From positions 1-6,395 of the forward strand of contig WLLG01000132.1 in NCBI GenBank assembly GCA_009700815.1: DNA of 6,395 bases. Direction: 5' to 3'. This DNA comes from Actinomycetota bacterium. GTDB lineage: Bacteria; Actinomycetota; Acidimicrobiia; Acidimicrobiales; Microtrichaceae. The notes beneath the pieces were generated by a model. The model saw only the letters and a list, made by a program, of their open reading frames with translations, was not told the origin of the DNA and did no database searches. Positions 1-5,942 of the stretch are shown piece by piece. The position numbers were made by a program, and so were the translations under genes. Within the stretch, counting starts at the first letter, position 1. Every line of letters starts with the position of its first letter.

Positions 1-1569
1 AATGATCACGGTGGTTCCACCAGCCACTGGCCCAGAGGCCGGGGACACAGACGAAACCGTCGGAGCCGGGATTGGCGGCAGCGTGGTAGTTGTCGTGGTG
101 GTCGTCGTGGTCGGAGCAACCGTGGTTGTTGTCGTGGTCGGCGCAACCGTGGTGGTCGTCGTAGTTGGAGCAACCGTGGTCGTCGTCGTAGTCGGAGCAA
201 CCGTGGTCGTCGTCGTAGTCGGAGCAACCGTCGTTGTCGTAGTCGGAGCAACCGTGGTTGTTGTCGTGGTCGGCGCAACCGTGGTGGTCGTCGTAGTCGG
301 AGCAACCGTGGTCGTTGTCGTTGTCGGAGCAACCGTGGTCGTCGTCGTAGTCGGAGCAACCGTCGTGGTTGTAGTCGGAGCAACCGTGGTGGTCGTAGTC
401 GATGTTGTCGTAGTCGTCGTAGTGGCTGGCGACACGAACACAGTCGTGGTCGCGGTCGATACGTCACCATCACCGTCGGTGACAGTCAGCGAGACCGGGT
501 ATGAACCGACAGTCGTATACAGAGCGCTCGCATCTGCCGTTGTTGCAGTCTGACCATTACCAAAGTTCCAGGCATAAGTTGCTGGCCCCTTGGCAACAAC
601 CGAGGTACCTGCAGAGAAGTCCACCGTAAATGGCAGACGTCCACCGGTACCGCTCGAGGTGATCTTCGCCTCAACACCCTTGGTCAATACAGGAGCTGTC
701 TTGCCGGCAAGCACTGCAGCGTTTGAACCTGCAGGAGAAGGCAGCACCAAGGTCTGATTGAGCAGGTTGCTCACATCGGTATACGGGAAAGCCTGCACCA
801 AGCAACCGGTGGCGCCGGGCACTGCAAAGTTGTTGTTAATAAGAATGGCGTTTCCGGTGAGAGCGTTGTACTTCGAGCCAGTCAAGGCAGCGTTGCTTCC
901 AACGGCCTCCATGCGCTCGGTCGTGAACGAAACTGAAATTGGCGCAGCAACCGTTCCAACCGCACAGGTGGATTGCAAGATGTTGCCCCACAAGTTTCCG
1001 CTGACCTTTGCACGCAACTTGACGTTGAGAGTCATGACCCCAGTCAGGGGGTTGATGTTGCCAGTGGCCGCCGCAGTCGGAAGAATCTCTACCTTGACCA
1101 AGGCTCGGGTCTGACTCGTTGGATTCTCGGGAGTGATCCATGAGGGTGGGAAAATCACACCAGTGGTTGGCACGTTGACGGTTCCATCTGCGGCAATGGT
1201 TCCGGTGATGGAGACGTTGATCTTTGGCTGGAAGCCAGGGGCGGCTTCGTTGTCATCTAGGTCTTTTGTTTGTCCGGCAACCGTTCCGGCCACGCACTGC
1301 GGGTCAAGTGCATCAATTCCGTCAGATGGGAAGGCAACTCCGCTGAACGCAATTTGTGCGTCGTTATCAATTCCATCCGAGCACTGAGGCAAGGGCTGCG
1401 GGGTGAGGTCGAGGTTGAACCCGCCGATGAGAATGTTGCCGCCCGTGGAGGCCAAGCTAAACGCCCCCGGGTTAAAAACCTTCTGAGCGCCAACAGCCGA
1501 TGGAAGCAGCACAGCGGCCAAGCCAAGTGCTCCAACTACTGCTACCGCAACACGCCAATTTCGCCTCAT
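1..1569 (-). CDS. Secreted, modular surface protein with PKD domain, Thr-rich stalk and IPT/TIG domain (3' end outside window)
   Basis: An open frame of 523 codons runs from ATG at 1569-1567 off the left edge. The start follows a C-run on the plus strand at 1578-1583 (GGGGGG in the mRNA) spaced 8 nt away. Residues 1-28 form a signal peptide: MRRNWR, a hydrophobic core, then AVGA before QK. Residues 63-92 are Asp-rich, from C63 (CSDGIDND) to C92 (SDGIDALDPQC), resembling the C-DGIDND-type calcium-binding-like motifs of other secreted proteins. Residues about 105-275 look beta-rich, with a GNINPLTG motif at 170-177 and Cys at 202 and 256 that could pair. A PKD domain spans about 310-380 (WNFGNG at 334-339; GSYPVSLTVTDGDGD near its end). 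A Thr-rich VAP(T)n stalk fills about 383-496. The last residues (SSVSPASGPVAGGTTV) match the start of an IPT/TIG domain. PKD and IPT/TIG are extracellular Ig-like folds, so a cell-surface or adhesin-like role is inferred; the ligand is unknown. No catalytic domain is visible in this part. Confidence 0.85.
   Translation of the reverse strand, partial: MRRNWRVAVAVVGALGLAAVLLPSAVGAQKVFNPGAFSLASTGGNILIGGFNLDLTPQPLPQCSDGIDNDAQIAFSGVAFPSDGIDALDPQCVAGTVAGQTKDLDDNEAAPGFQPKINVSITGTIAADGTVNVPTTGVIFPPSWITPENPTSQTRALVKVEILPTAAATGNINPLTGVMTLNVKLRAKVSGNLWGNILQSTCAVGTVAAPISVSFTTERMEAVGSNAALTGSKYNALTGNAILINNNFAVPGATGCLVQAFPYTDVSNLLNQTLVLPSPAGSNAAVLAGKTAPVLTKGVEAKITSSGTGGRLPFTVDFSAGTSVVAKGPATYAWNFGNGQTATTADASALYTTVGSYPVSLTVTDGDGDVSTATTTVFVSPATTTTTTTSTTTTTVAPTTTTTVAPTTTTTTVAPTTTTTTVAPTTTTTTVAPTTTTTTVAPTTTTTVAPTTTTTTVAPTTTTTTVAPTTTTTTVAPTTTTTTVAPTTTTTTTTTTLPPIPAPTVSSVSPASGPVAGGTTVII
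82..423 (-). repeat. Thr-rich minisatellite encoding VAP(T)5-6 units
   Basis: On the minus strand this encodes an almost pure Thr stalk interrupted by 11 Val-Ala-Pro tripeptides, whose plus-strand positions start at 112, 139, 166, 193, 220, 244, 271, 298, 325, 352 and 376. Units are 27 bp (VAP plus six Thr) or 24 bp (VAP plus five Thr). All four Thr codons are used. A ten-Thr run closes the C-terminal end (82-111), and a looser Thr run with one Ser opens the N-terminal end. The array joins the PKD domain to the IPT/TIG domain, so it is best read as an extended, probably O-glycosylated linker; glycosylation is inferred from composition only. Positions 118-249 and 250-381 are two copies of the same five-unit block. 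Confidence 0.93.
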
Positions 1570-1589
1570 CGGTGATACCCCCCAGATAC

Positions 1590-1613
1590 ATCTGAACGCT
1601 GCAGCGAACAGAT
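1590..1613. promoter_or_regulatory. 24-bp interrupted palindrome in the leader of the secreted-protein gene (candidate operator)
   Basis: The core CGCTGCAGCG (1597-1606) is a perfect 10-bp palindrome. It is flanked by AA on both sides (not symmetric) and then by matching outer arms ATCTG (1590-1594) and CAGAT (1609-1613). Ten of twelve half-site positions are symmetric. It lies between the predicted promoter (1625-1653) and the start codon at 1569, where a repressor site is common. In RNA the same sequence could fold as a hairpin with a UU/UU internal loop upstream of the ribosome binding site. No regulator can be named. Confidence 0.5.
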
Positions 1614-1624
1614 TGCGTGGGGAT

Positions 1625-1653
1625 ATCCTTTGTCATTCCTGAGGGATCGTCAA
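1625..1653 (-). promoter_or_regulatory. Candidate sigma-70-type promoter for the secreted-protein gene
   Basis: Read on the minus strand, TTGACG (1653-1648) is a close match to the -35 consensus. It is followed by a 17-bp spacer and AAGGAT (1630-1625), a weaker -10 that keeps the conserved A and final T. Transcription would begin near 1618, giving a leader of about 50 nt. The -35 is good and the spacing ideal, but the -10 is poor, so this is a candidate only. Confidence 0.42.
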
Positions 1654-1654
1654 G

Positions 1655-1704
1655 TAGTGAATTTTACCTAGTGAGAGAAATTCGCCTTATCTCACTTTTA
1701 GTGA
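1655..1704 (-). promoter_or_regulatory. Three TCACTA boxes and a 7-bp inverted repeat upstream of the promoter
   Basis: The minus strand carries TCACTA three times, at 1704-1699, 1674-1669 and 1660-1655. The last ends one base before the predicted -35. Two pairs also form dyads: AGTGAGA (1670-1676) with TCTCACT (1690-1696), separated by 13 nt, and TCACT-TTT-AGTGA (1692-1704). The cluster sits where an activator or upstream repressor would bind. The segment is AT-richer than the neighbouring coding DNA, so some short repeats are expected by chance. Confidence 0.35.
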
Positions 1705-1713
1705 AGCCTGCGA

Positions 1714-1751
1714 CACTTAGGGCGGTTCCCGTTCTGGGTGCTGCCCAAGTG
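1714..1751 (-). terminator. Hairpin after the aldo/keto reductase stop (candidate terminator)
   Basis: CACTT-A-GGGC (1714-1723) pairs with GCCCAAGTG (1743-1751) in a 9-bp stem with one bulged A. A short inner CCC/GGG pairing (1728-1730 with 1736-1738) is possible. It starts three bases past the TAA stop at 1754-1756 on the minus strand. No T-run follows it, which is common for actinobacterial hairpins but makes intrinsic termination less certain. Confidence 0.4.
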
Positions 1752-1753
1752 CA

Positions 1754-2758
1754 TTAGACCCGGGTTTGAGGTGTCATCTTCTCGGTCAACTCAGGATCGT
1801 CGATCATGACTGGCTTCAGGATTGCATCCACCTGCTCGACGAGTTCGTCTTCGAGGGTTACTGCAAGGGCACCGACGCTGTCTTCAAGTTGCTCGGGGCG
1901 CGTTGCACCCACGATTGCAGACGCGACGTTTTGGTTTCGCAGAATCCAGGCCAACGCAAGTTGCGCCATAGAGATGCCAGCTTCGGCTGCTAGCGGTTTG
2001 AGTAGCTGCACCTGAGTCAGGACGTCATCCTCAAGGAATCGCGCTACGAAGTTGGCTCCGCCCTTCTCGTCGGTTGCGCGCGAACCCTCCGGCACGGGGG
2101 CGCCCGGCAAGTACTTCCCGGTCAGCACTCCCTGCGCTAACGGAGACCAAACAATCTGCGAGACCCCAAGCTGCTCGCAAGCAGGCACGACTTGGCCTTC
2201 GATGACCCGCCAGAGCATCGAGTACTGCGGCTGATTCGATACGAGTTGGATGCGCAGCTCACGCGCCAATTCCACACCCATACGGATCTGCTCGGCGCTC
2301 CATTCGGAGACTCCGATGTACAGCACCTTGCCGGCGTGAACAAGGTCGGCAAAAGTCTCCATGGTCTCTTCTATTGGAGTCTCGTGATCAAACCGGTGAG
2401 CTTGATACAGGTCTACATAGTCAGTTCCAAGGCGACGAAGAGAAGCATGGATCGACTCGGTGATGTGCTTGCGAGAGAGACCCCGATCATTCGGACCAGC
2501 CCCCGTTGGGAAATACACCTTGGTAAAAATCTCGACCGATTCGCGACGGGTGCCAGCCAAGGCCCGACCCAGAATCGCCTCGGCACGAGTCCCTGCGTAG
2601 ACATCAGCAGTATCAAAGGTTGTGATCCCAAGATCGAGCGCAGCCTGCACGCAAGCAGCTGCCGCAGGATCCTCTACTTGTGAACCGTGAGTGACCCAGT
2701 TGCCATAGGAGATTGCACTGACTTTGAGTCCCGAGTTGCCAAGAAATCTAAATTCCAT
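1754..2758 (-). CDS. Aldo/keto reductase, Kv-beta/YghZ-like
   Basis: A 334-residue NAD(P)H-dependent oxidoreductase of the aldo/keto reductase superfamily (TIM barrel, cytoplasmic) that would reduce aldehydes or ketones; the substrate is unknown. It begins with the family's usual RFLGNSGLKVSAISYG. The catalytic tetrad is complete: D49 and Y54 in FDTADVY, K80 in IFTKVYF, and H121 in LYQAHRFD. NQPQYSMLWR (175-184) and WSPLAQGVLTGKYL (204-217) are typical of Kv-beta-like and YghZ-like members, and GATRPEQLEDSV (284-295) is the C-terminal cofactor-binding segment. The length is normal. The ATG at 2758 was chosen because family similarity begins there; an in-frame GTG at 2806 would add 16 residues, and neither start has a strong ribosome binding site. 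It lies 69 bp downstream of the amidohydrolase on the same strand, so co-transcription is likely. Confidence 0.9.
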   Translation of the reverse strand: MEFRFLGNSGLKVSAISYGNWVTHGSQVEDPAAAACVQAALDLGITTFDTADVYAGTRAEAILGRALAGTRRESVEIFTKVYFPTGAGPNDRGLSRKHITESIHASLRRLGTDYVDLYQAHRFDHETPIEETMETFADLVHAGKVLYIGVSEWSAEQIRMGVELARELRIQLVSNQPQYSMLWRVIEGQVVPACEQLGVSQIVWSPLAQGVLTGKYLPGAPVPEGSRATDEKGGANFVARFLEDDVLTQVQLLKPLAAEAGISMAQLALAWILRNQNVASAIVGATRPEQLEDSVGALAVTLEDELVEQVDAILKPVMIDDPELTEKMTPQTRV

Positions 2759-2807
2759 GCTTTCAACATAGTGGGCCAACTCACCAAGCCTGAACGCGGT
2801 CAGCACT

Positions 2808-2830
2808 GGGTAGTCAGGCCGGGGTAGTCA
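2808..2830. repeat. 9-bp direct repeat at the amidohydrolase/reductase junction
   Basis: GGGTAGTCA occurs at 2808-2816 and 2822-2830, the second copy including the amidohydrolase stop codon (TGA on the minus strand). This looks like a small local duplication in the 69-bp spacer. No function is evident. Confidence 0.6.
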
Positions 2831-4198
2831 GACGCTGGCAACCGCGGCGAGCACCTCAGCTCGCAACTCATTGAGCCCGGCGGTCACCTCGGCCTCATCG
2901 ACTCGAGTTGCGATGCCATCGCGCAGGACTTCTTGACCGGCAACCCAAACATGGCGCACATCATCTCGACCCGCAGCGTAAACAAGAGCGGAGTTCGGGT
3001 CATAGACAGGTTGAGTGTGCACCCGGCTGAGGTCAACGCAAATGCAGTCTGCCTGCTTGCCAACCTCGAGAGATCCGATTGACTCGCTCAGCCCCAGTGC
3101 TGCTGCGCCTCCGAGCGTGGCTGCACGAACTACCTGCGCGGCTGGAAGCACCGTGGCGTCGCCAGTTACTGCCTTGTGAATCAGACCGGTCAGACGCATT
3201 GCGGCAAACAAGTCCAGGTCGTTCGAGCTAGCGGGCCCGTCGGTTCCCAAACCGACTGCCACTCCAGCTGCAAACATCTCTGGCACGCGTGCGAATCCAG
3301 ATGCCAATTTTAGATTTGAGCTTGGGCAATGCGCGACTGATGTTTGCGTTGCAGCAACACGGGCAAGTTCATCATCGCTGAGATGCACTGCATGAGCGAG
3401 CACCGTTCGAGGACCGAGCAGGCCAAGATGATCGAGCAGCTCGACTGGACGTCGGCCATGCTGGGCCAGAACGGAGTCCAGTTCACCTTTGCTCTCGGCT
3501 GCATGAATGTGAATGGTTGCGTCATGGCGCTGAGCAATCTCTGCAATCAGTTGCAGGTCTTCGGGGCTGACCAGATAGGTGGAGTGAGGAGCCACCACTG
3601 GCCGCCATCCGGGTCGTGCAGGGTTGGAGGCCAACCATTGCTCGGTCCACTCCATCTGAGCGGACCCGCCCCTCCCCTCTGGTCCGACAGAACCCAAAAA
3701 AGTTGTGCCAGTCATGACTCGCATGCCGACACGGTCGCAAGCTGCAACAACAACATCAGGGAAGTAGTACATGTCTAAGGCCGTAGTTACCCCGGCATGC
3801 ACGCTCTCTAACGCCGCAGCCGCAGTTGCTACCGAAACGGATTGCTCTCGCAGAACCGCCGCCTCTGCGGGCATGACTAGATCAAGGAACTGCTGCAAGT
3901 TGCGGTCGTCCGCAAGTCCACGAAACATCGTCATGCCTAGGTGCGTGTGAGCATTCACCATCCCTGGCATGAGCACGGACTGATCAAAGTGTTGGTGGGT
4001 GGCACTCGGATGAGCACGCAACAAATCAGCCAAGGGCCCAACAGCAATAATTACTCCCGCTTGCACAGCGATTGCCGACTCGGTGAGCACTGTGTCGTTT
4101 TGGTCCACAGTCAGAATCCACTCTGCGCTAAAAATCTCCACCGGTGAGTTCAGAGCTGATTCGCTACCACTTGTTTCAGGGTGAACGTGTGAAGTCAT
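2828..4198 (-). CDS. Amidohydrolase, 5-methylthioadenosine/S-adenosylhomocysteine deaminase-like
   Basis: A 456-residue metal-dependent hydrolase of the amidohydrolase superfamily, in the subgroup with MTA/SAH deaminases, SsnA-like proteins and AtzA/TrzN. The metal ligands are H84 and H86 (NAHTHLGM), H232 (HIHAAES) and D320 (GLGTDGPASSND). E235 and H269 (LAHAVHL) match the catalytic Glu and His of characterised MTA/SAH deaminases. VAHCPSSNLKLASG (288-301) and a C-terminal GSLEVGKQADCICVDL (375-390) are also typical. The usual reaction in this subgroup is hydrolytic deamination of an adenosine or related heterocycle, but substrates vary widely (guanine, 8-oxoguanine, triazines), so the exact one is unsettled. 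The ATG at 4198 is the only good start, although a strong ribosome binding site is lacking. It heads a likely unit with the aldo/keto reductase. A GGGAA-N6-TTCCC dyad lies 16-33 bp upstream. Confidence 0.88.
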   Translation of the reverse strand: MTSHVHPETSGSESALNSPVEIFSAEWILTVDQNDTVLTESAIAVQAGVIIAVGPLADLLRAHPSATHQHFDQSVLMPGMVNAHTHLGMTMFRGLADDRNLQQFLDLVMPAEAAVLREQSVSVATAAAALESVHAGVTTALDMYYFPDVVVAACDRVGMRVMTGTTFLGSVGPEGRGGSAQMEWTEQWLASNPARPGWRPVVAPHSTYLVSPEDLQLIAEIAQRHDATIHIHAAESKGELDSVLAQHGRRPVELLDHLGLLGPRTVLAHAVHLSDDELARVAATQTSVAHCPSSNLKLASGFARVPEMFAAGVAVGLGTDGPASSNDLDLFAAMRLTGLIHKAVTGDATVLPAAQVVRAATLGGAAALGLSESIGSLEVGKQADCICVDLSRVHTQPVYDPNSALVYAAGRDDVRHVWVAGQEVLRDGIATRVDEAEVTAGLNELRAEVLAAVASV

Positions 4199-4213
4199 AT
4201 CCCGAAGGTACCG

Positions 4214-4242
4214 CGGGAAGTCAGATTCCCGGTCCGGCCGGA
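4214..4242. promoter_or_regulatory. Dyad symmetry in the divergent amidohydrolase/SnoaL-like intergenic region
   Basis: CGGGAA (4214-4219) and TTCCCG (4226-4231) form a perfect 6-bp inverted repeat around a 6-bp spacer. A perfect 10-bp palindrome, TCCGGCCGGA (4233-4242), follows directly. Both lie close to the amidohydrolase start (4198), within the 155-bp divergent gap. They may be operator sites, or an RNA hairpin in the amidohydrolase leader. I could not assign a clear -35/-10 pair for either gene in this gap. Confidence 0.42.
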
Positions 4243-4353
4243 GACTGGCCTGCCGAGAATGCTTGCACGCAATCGAGTCACCTGAAGCGTCGGCGATACT
4301 CTTCGGGGCGCATATTGATTCCGTCCACCACGCAGCACCTTGTCTGGAGAACC

Positions 4354-4806
4354 ATGTCTACTGAGAACGCAGGAACACCCGCTCGACTTGAGGAGCTTGT
4401 GGAGCTCACCGAAAAGTTTTGGTCCGATCTGTTCCGTCGAGACTTTGATGCAGTGGGAGCTTGGTTTAGCGCCGATGGCAACTACCGCGACATTCCCGCT
4501 CCCGAGGAAGGTGCCTTTGGCCCAGCCGAGGTTGCAGCCCGTCTGCGTCTAGGAATTGAACCGCTGGCGAACTACGAACACGTTCGAGGGTGGAACATTG
4601 TTGCTCAACGGGACACAACTATGACCGAGCACACCGAGCGCTGGACTTGGTCCACAGGCGAGACCGTGGAGTTACCTTTTGTCTCGGTAATTGTGTTCAA
4701 CGAACAGAATCTGATTACTCGTTGGTGGGATTACTGGGACTTGGGAACGCTGATGAATGCCGCGCCCGCTGCTTGGGTTGAGCACATCATGGTGGGCTAC
4801 AAGTAA
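4354..4806 (+). CDS. SnoaL/limonene-epoxide-hydrolase-like protein (NTF2-like fold)
   Basis: A 150-residue single-domain protein, the normal size for the SnoaL/NTF2-like superfamily. The ATG at 4354 is preceded by GGAGA (4346-4350), a good ribosome binding site at slightly short spacing. The open frame continues upstream to 4144, but that part runs antisense over the amidohydrolase start and is not coding. Residues 13-40 are the usual N-terminal helices, and VSVIVFNEQNLITRWWDYWD (110-129) is the typical final strands. Compared with limonene-1,2-epoxide hydrolase, Y44, R96, W124 and D126 fall where Tyr53, Arg99, Trp130 and Asp132 are expected, while D46 and T98 replace Asn55 and Asp101. It is therefore related in fold but may not open epoxides; other members are isomerases, cyclases or simple binding proteins. 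It is divergent from the amidohydrolase and convergent with the sigma factor. Confidence 0.85.
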   Translation: MSTENAGTPARLEELVELTEKFWSDLFRRDFDAVGAWFSADGNYRDIPAPEEGAFGPAEVAARLRLGIEPLANYEHVRGWNIVAQRDTTMTEHTERWTWSTGETVELPFVSVIVFNEQNLITRWWDYWDLGTLMNAAPAAWVEHIMVGYK

Positions 4807-4838
4807 GCGTCCCTCGAAGGCGCAAGCCAGTGACGCTT
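4805..4838. terminator. Hairpin between convergent genes (candidate bidirectional terminator)
   Basis: AAGCGTC (4805-4811, overlapping the TAA of the SnoaL-like gene) is the perfect reverse complement of GACGCTT (4832-4838), around a 20-nt loop. It fills nearly all of the 37-bp gap between the SnoaL-like stop and the sigma-factor stop at 4844, so it could serve both transcripts. The loop is long and there is no T-run on either side. Confidence 0.4.
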
Positions 4839-4843
4839 CCCAA

Positions 4844-5749
4844 CTACCTGGCGTTTGCGCTGGCGTTTCTTAGTTCTTCGGTCAGGGCACTCCCGGCTAA
4901 GTAGGGCCGACCAGCCACCAAGCTGGGTGTGTTGATAGCGCTCAAGGACTTATCGAACAGTGCCTGGTCAGGGCGAGGGGTTGAAGCCTGCGCAGGCACT
5001 GCTCGAGATTCTCTGGATGATTCCTCGGGACCAAAGCCCTGAGGAATCAACAGTTCACGCAATCGGCGGCGTGCCCGATGGAGTCGACTCATGACCGTTC
5101 CGAGCGGAACCTCAATGAGTTCGGCAGCCTCTTGATACGTCAGGCCATCGATGTCTACTAGCTGCACGACTTGCCGAAAGTTGAAAGGTAGGGTGACCAC
5201 TGCCTGAGCAATCGCGCCTCCGAGTTCGTGATACTCGGCACGCAGCTCAACGGCGTCAGCGGAGGAAGCGGGAACCAGATCGTCCGTGATCTCTGGGTTG
5301 GTCATCAGTTGAGGCCGGCGGCGGCGGTGGCGGTTGCGCTCGGTGTTTCGAACAATGGTGAGCACCCATGCACGCGGGTACCGCCCATCAAACGTGCGAA
5401 TTGCCTTGTAGGCGCGCAGCAGACTCTCTTGCACCAAGTCCTCGGCATCGGCCCGGTTGTGTGTCAAGGACAGCGCAACTCGGAACATGATGTCGGATTC
5501 GGGAAGGATCAACTGCTCAAATATCTCATCAGCTGTCTCGGCGGGAATGCTCGTGGCAGTCAGGCCAGAATCCACTCCACTGACCATCAGCGCGGCCAAA
5601 TCTGGATGAATGCTCCCGGTTCGCTCGTCGTGTGCAGTCCGCTCGTCGTGTGCAGCGGGCTCGTCGTGTGCAGCGGGCTGGGAACCTGAGTGGTCAAGCA
5701 CAGCACTAGTAGAGGCTGTAGGAGAAGCAGGATCGGAATACATGCTCAT
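4844..5749 (-). CDS. ECF-type RNA polymerase sigma factor with N- and C-terminal extensions
   Basis: A 301-residue sigma-70-family protein, longer than the usual 170-220 of ECF sigma factors. Sigma region 2 spans about 78-146 (IMFRVALSLTHNRADAEDLVQESLLRAY, then PRAWVLTIVRN and an Arg-rich stretch 138-145). Region 4 spans about 177-233 and includes a helix-turn-helix (TYQEAAELIEVPLGTVMSRLHRAR). It would direct RNA polymerase to a special set of promoters. Residues 1-75 are a low-complexity extension with a PAAHDE tandem repeat, and residues 235-301 form an unrecognised, probably disordered tail. No zinc-finger anti-sigma gene lies beside it in this window, so its control is unclear. ATG at 5749 was chosen as the longest start; a second ATG lies two codons in, and the upstream GGA makes only a weak ribosome binding site. 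It is divergent from the aldehyde dehydrogenase. Confidence 0.9.
   Translation of the reverse strand: MSMYSDPASPTASTSAVLDHSGSQPAAHDEPAAHDERTAHDERTGSIHPDLAALMVSGVDSGLTATSIPAETADEIFEQLILPESDIMFRVALSLTHNRADAEDLVQESLLRAYKAIRTFDGRYPRAWVLTIVRNTERNRHRRRRPQLMTNPEITDDLVPASSADAVELRAEYHELGGAIAQAVVTLPFNFRQVVQLVDIDGLTYQEAAELIEVPLGTVMSRLHRARRRLRELLIPQGFGPEESSRESRAVPAQASTPRPDQALFDKSLSAINTPSLVAGRPYLAGSALTEELRNASANAR
5623..5676 (-). repeat. Three 18-bp tandem repeats in the sigma-factor N-terminus
   Basis: Three direct copies of an 18-bp unit lie at 5623-5640, 5641-5658 and 5659-5676. The last two are identical; the first differs only in its final three bases. They encode PAAHDE, PAAHDE and RTAHDE at residues 25-42, an acidic, probably disordered segment ahead of sigma region 2. 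The unit length is a multiple of three, so copy-number changes would keep the frame. Confidence 0.92.
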
Positions 5750-5849
5750 GGCAATCCAATCTGGAGCCCATCGTGGAGCGGAGCGGAAGCTAAGGGGGGA
5801 GAGCTTGCTTTACTAGCCTCTTATCTTACCGGGGATCTTCAGTGACTTC

Positions 5850-5877
5850 AGTTTAGTTTAGTAATAATTATTTTCAA
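5850..5877 (-). promoter_or_regulatory. Candidate promoter for the sigma-factor gene in an AT-rich block
   Basis: On the minus strand TTGAAA (5877-5872), a 16-bp spacer and TAAACT (5855-5850) resemble -35 and -10 boxes, TAAACT fitting the actinobacterial TANNNT pattern. A second TAAACT at 5860-5855 is too close to the -35. The AT-rich spacer includes the palindrome AATAATTATT (5863-5872). The start of transcription would be near 5843, about 94 nt before the ATG. AT-rich sequence gives such matches easily. Confidence 0.35.
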
Positions 5878-5913
5878 CTGTCTTTTGAGTTCCAAACACA
5901 AGGGACCTAGGTG

Positions 5914-5942
5914 TTGCAATCCGTAGACTCACGCTCTCTAGT
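5914..5942 (+). promoter_or_regulatory. Weak candidate promoter for the aldehyde dehydrogenase
   Basis: TTGCAA (5914-5919), a 17-bp spacer and TCTAGT (5937-5942) form a loose -35/-10 pair, with four of six matches in the -10. The -10 is also the first part of the 18-bp tandem repeat. I find no better pair in this gap, but the match is modest. Confidence 0.25.

Noticed and set aside
82..423. Possible CRISPR array (11 units of 24-27 bp)
   Set aside because: The units abut directly with no spacers and are in-frame Thr codons of a domain-bearing protein.
6..473. Arg/Leu-rich minus-strand frame over the repeat
   Set aside because: It is an out-of-frame reading of the same repeat, with strongly biased composition and no domain.
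2..553. Plus-strand frame coding a Val-rich VVVVVVGAT repeat protein
   Set aside because: It is the reverse strand of the Thr-rich stalk. The minus-strand frame has a signal peptide, PKD and IPT/TIG domains and a ribosome binding site, and stays open across 523 codons.
758..1575. Several plus-strand and minus-strand frames of 84-118 codons
   Set aside because: All overlap the secreted-protein gene in other frames and none shows a recognisable domain.
2192..2683. 163-residue plus-strand frame opposite the aldo/keto reductase
   Set aside because: The minus-strand gene has a complete catalytic tetrad; this is its shadow.
2759..2806. GTG start adding 16 residues to the aldo/keto reductase
   Set aside because: The added residues lie before the conserved family start and there is no ribosome binding site; it is kept only as an alternative in the gene entry.
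3344..3778. 144-residue plus-strand frame opposite the amidohydrolase
   Set aside because: It overlaps conserved metal-binding motifs of the real gene and has no domain of its own.
4144..4353. 70-residue N-terminal extension of the SnoaL-like protein
   Set aside because: It runs antisense over the amidohydrolase start and the intergenic dyads. Family similarity and a ribosome binding site both point to the ATG at 4354.
4354..5749. An ECF41-like arrangement, since that group carries a SnoaL-like domain on the sigma factor
   Set aside because: In ECF41 the domain is fused to the sigma C-terminus. Here the SnoaL-like protein is a separate convergent gene, and the sigma tail does not resemble that fold.
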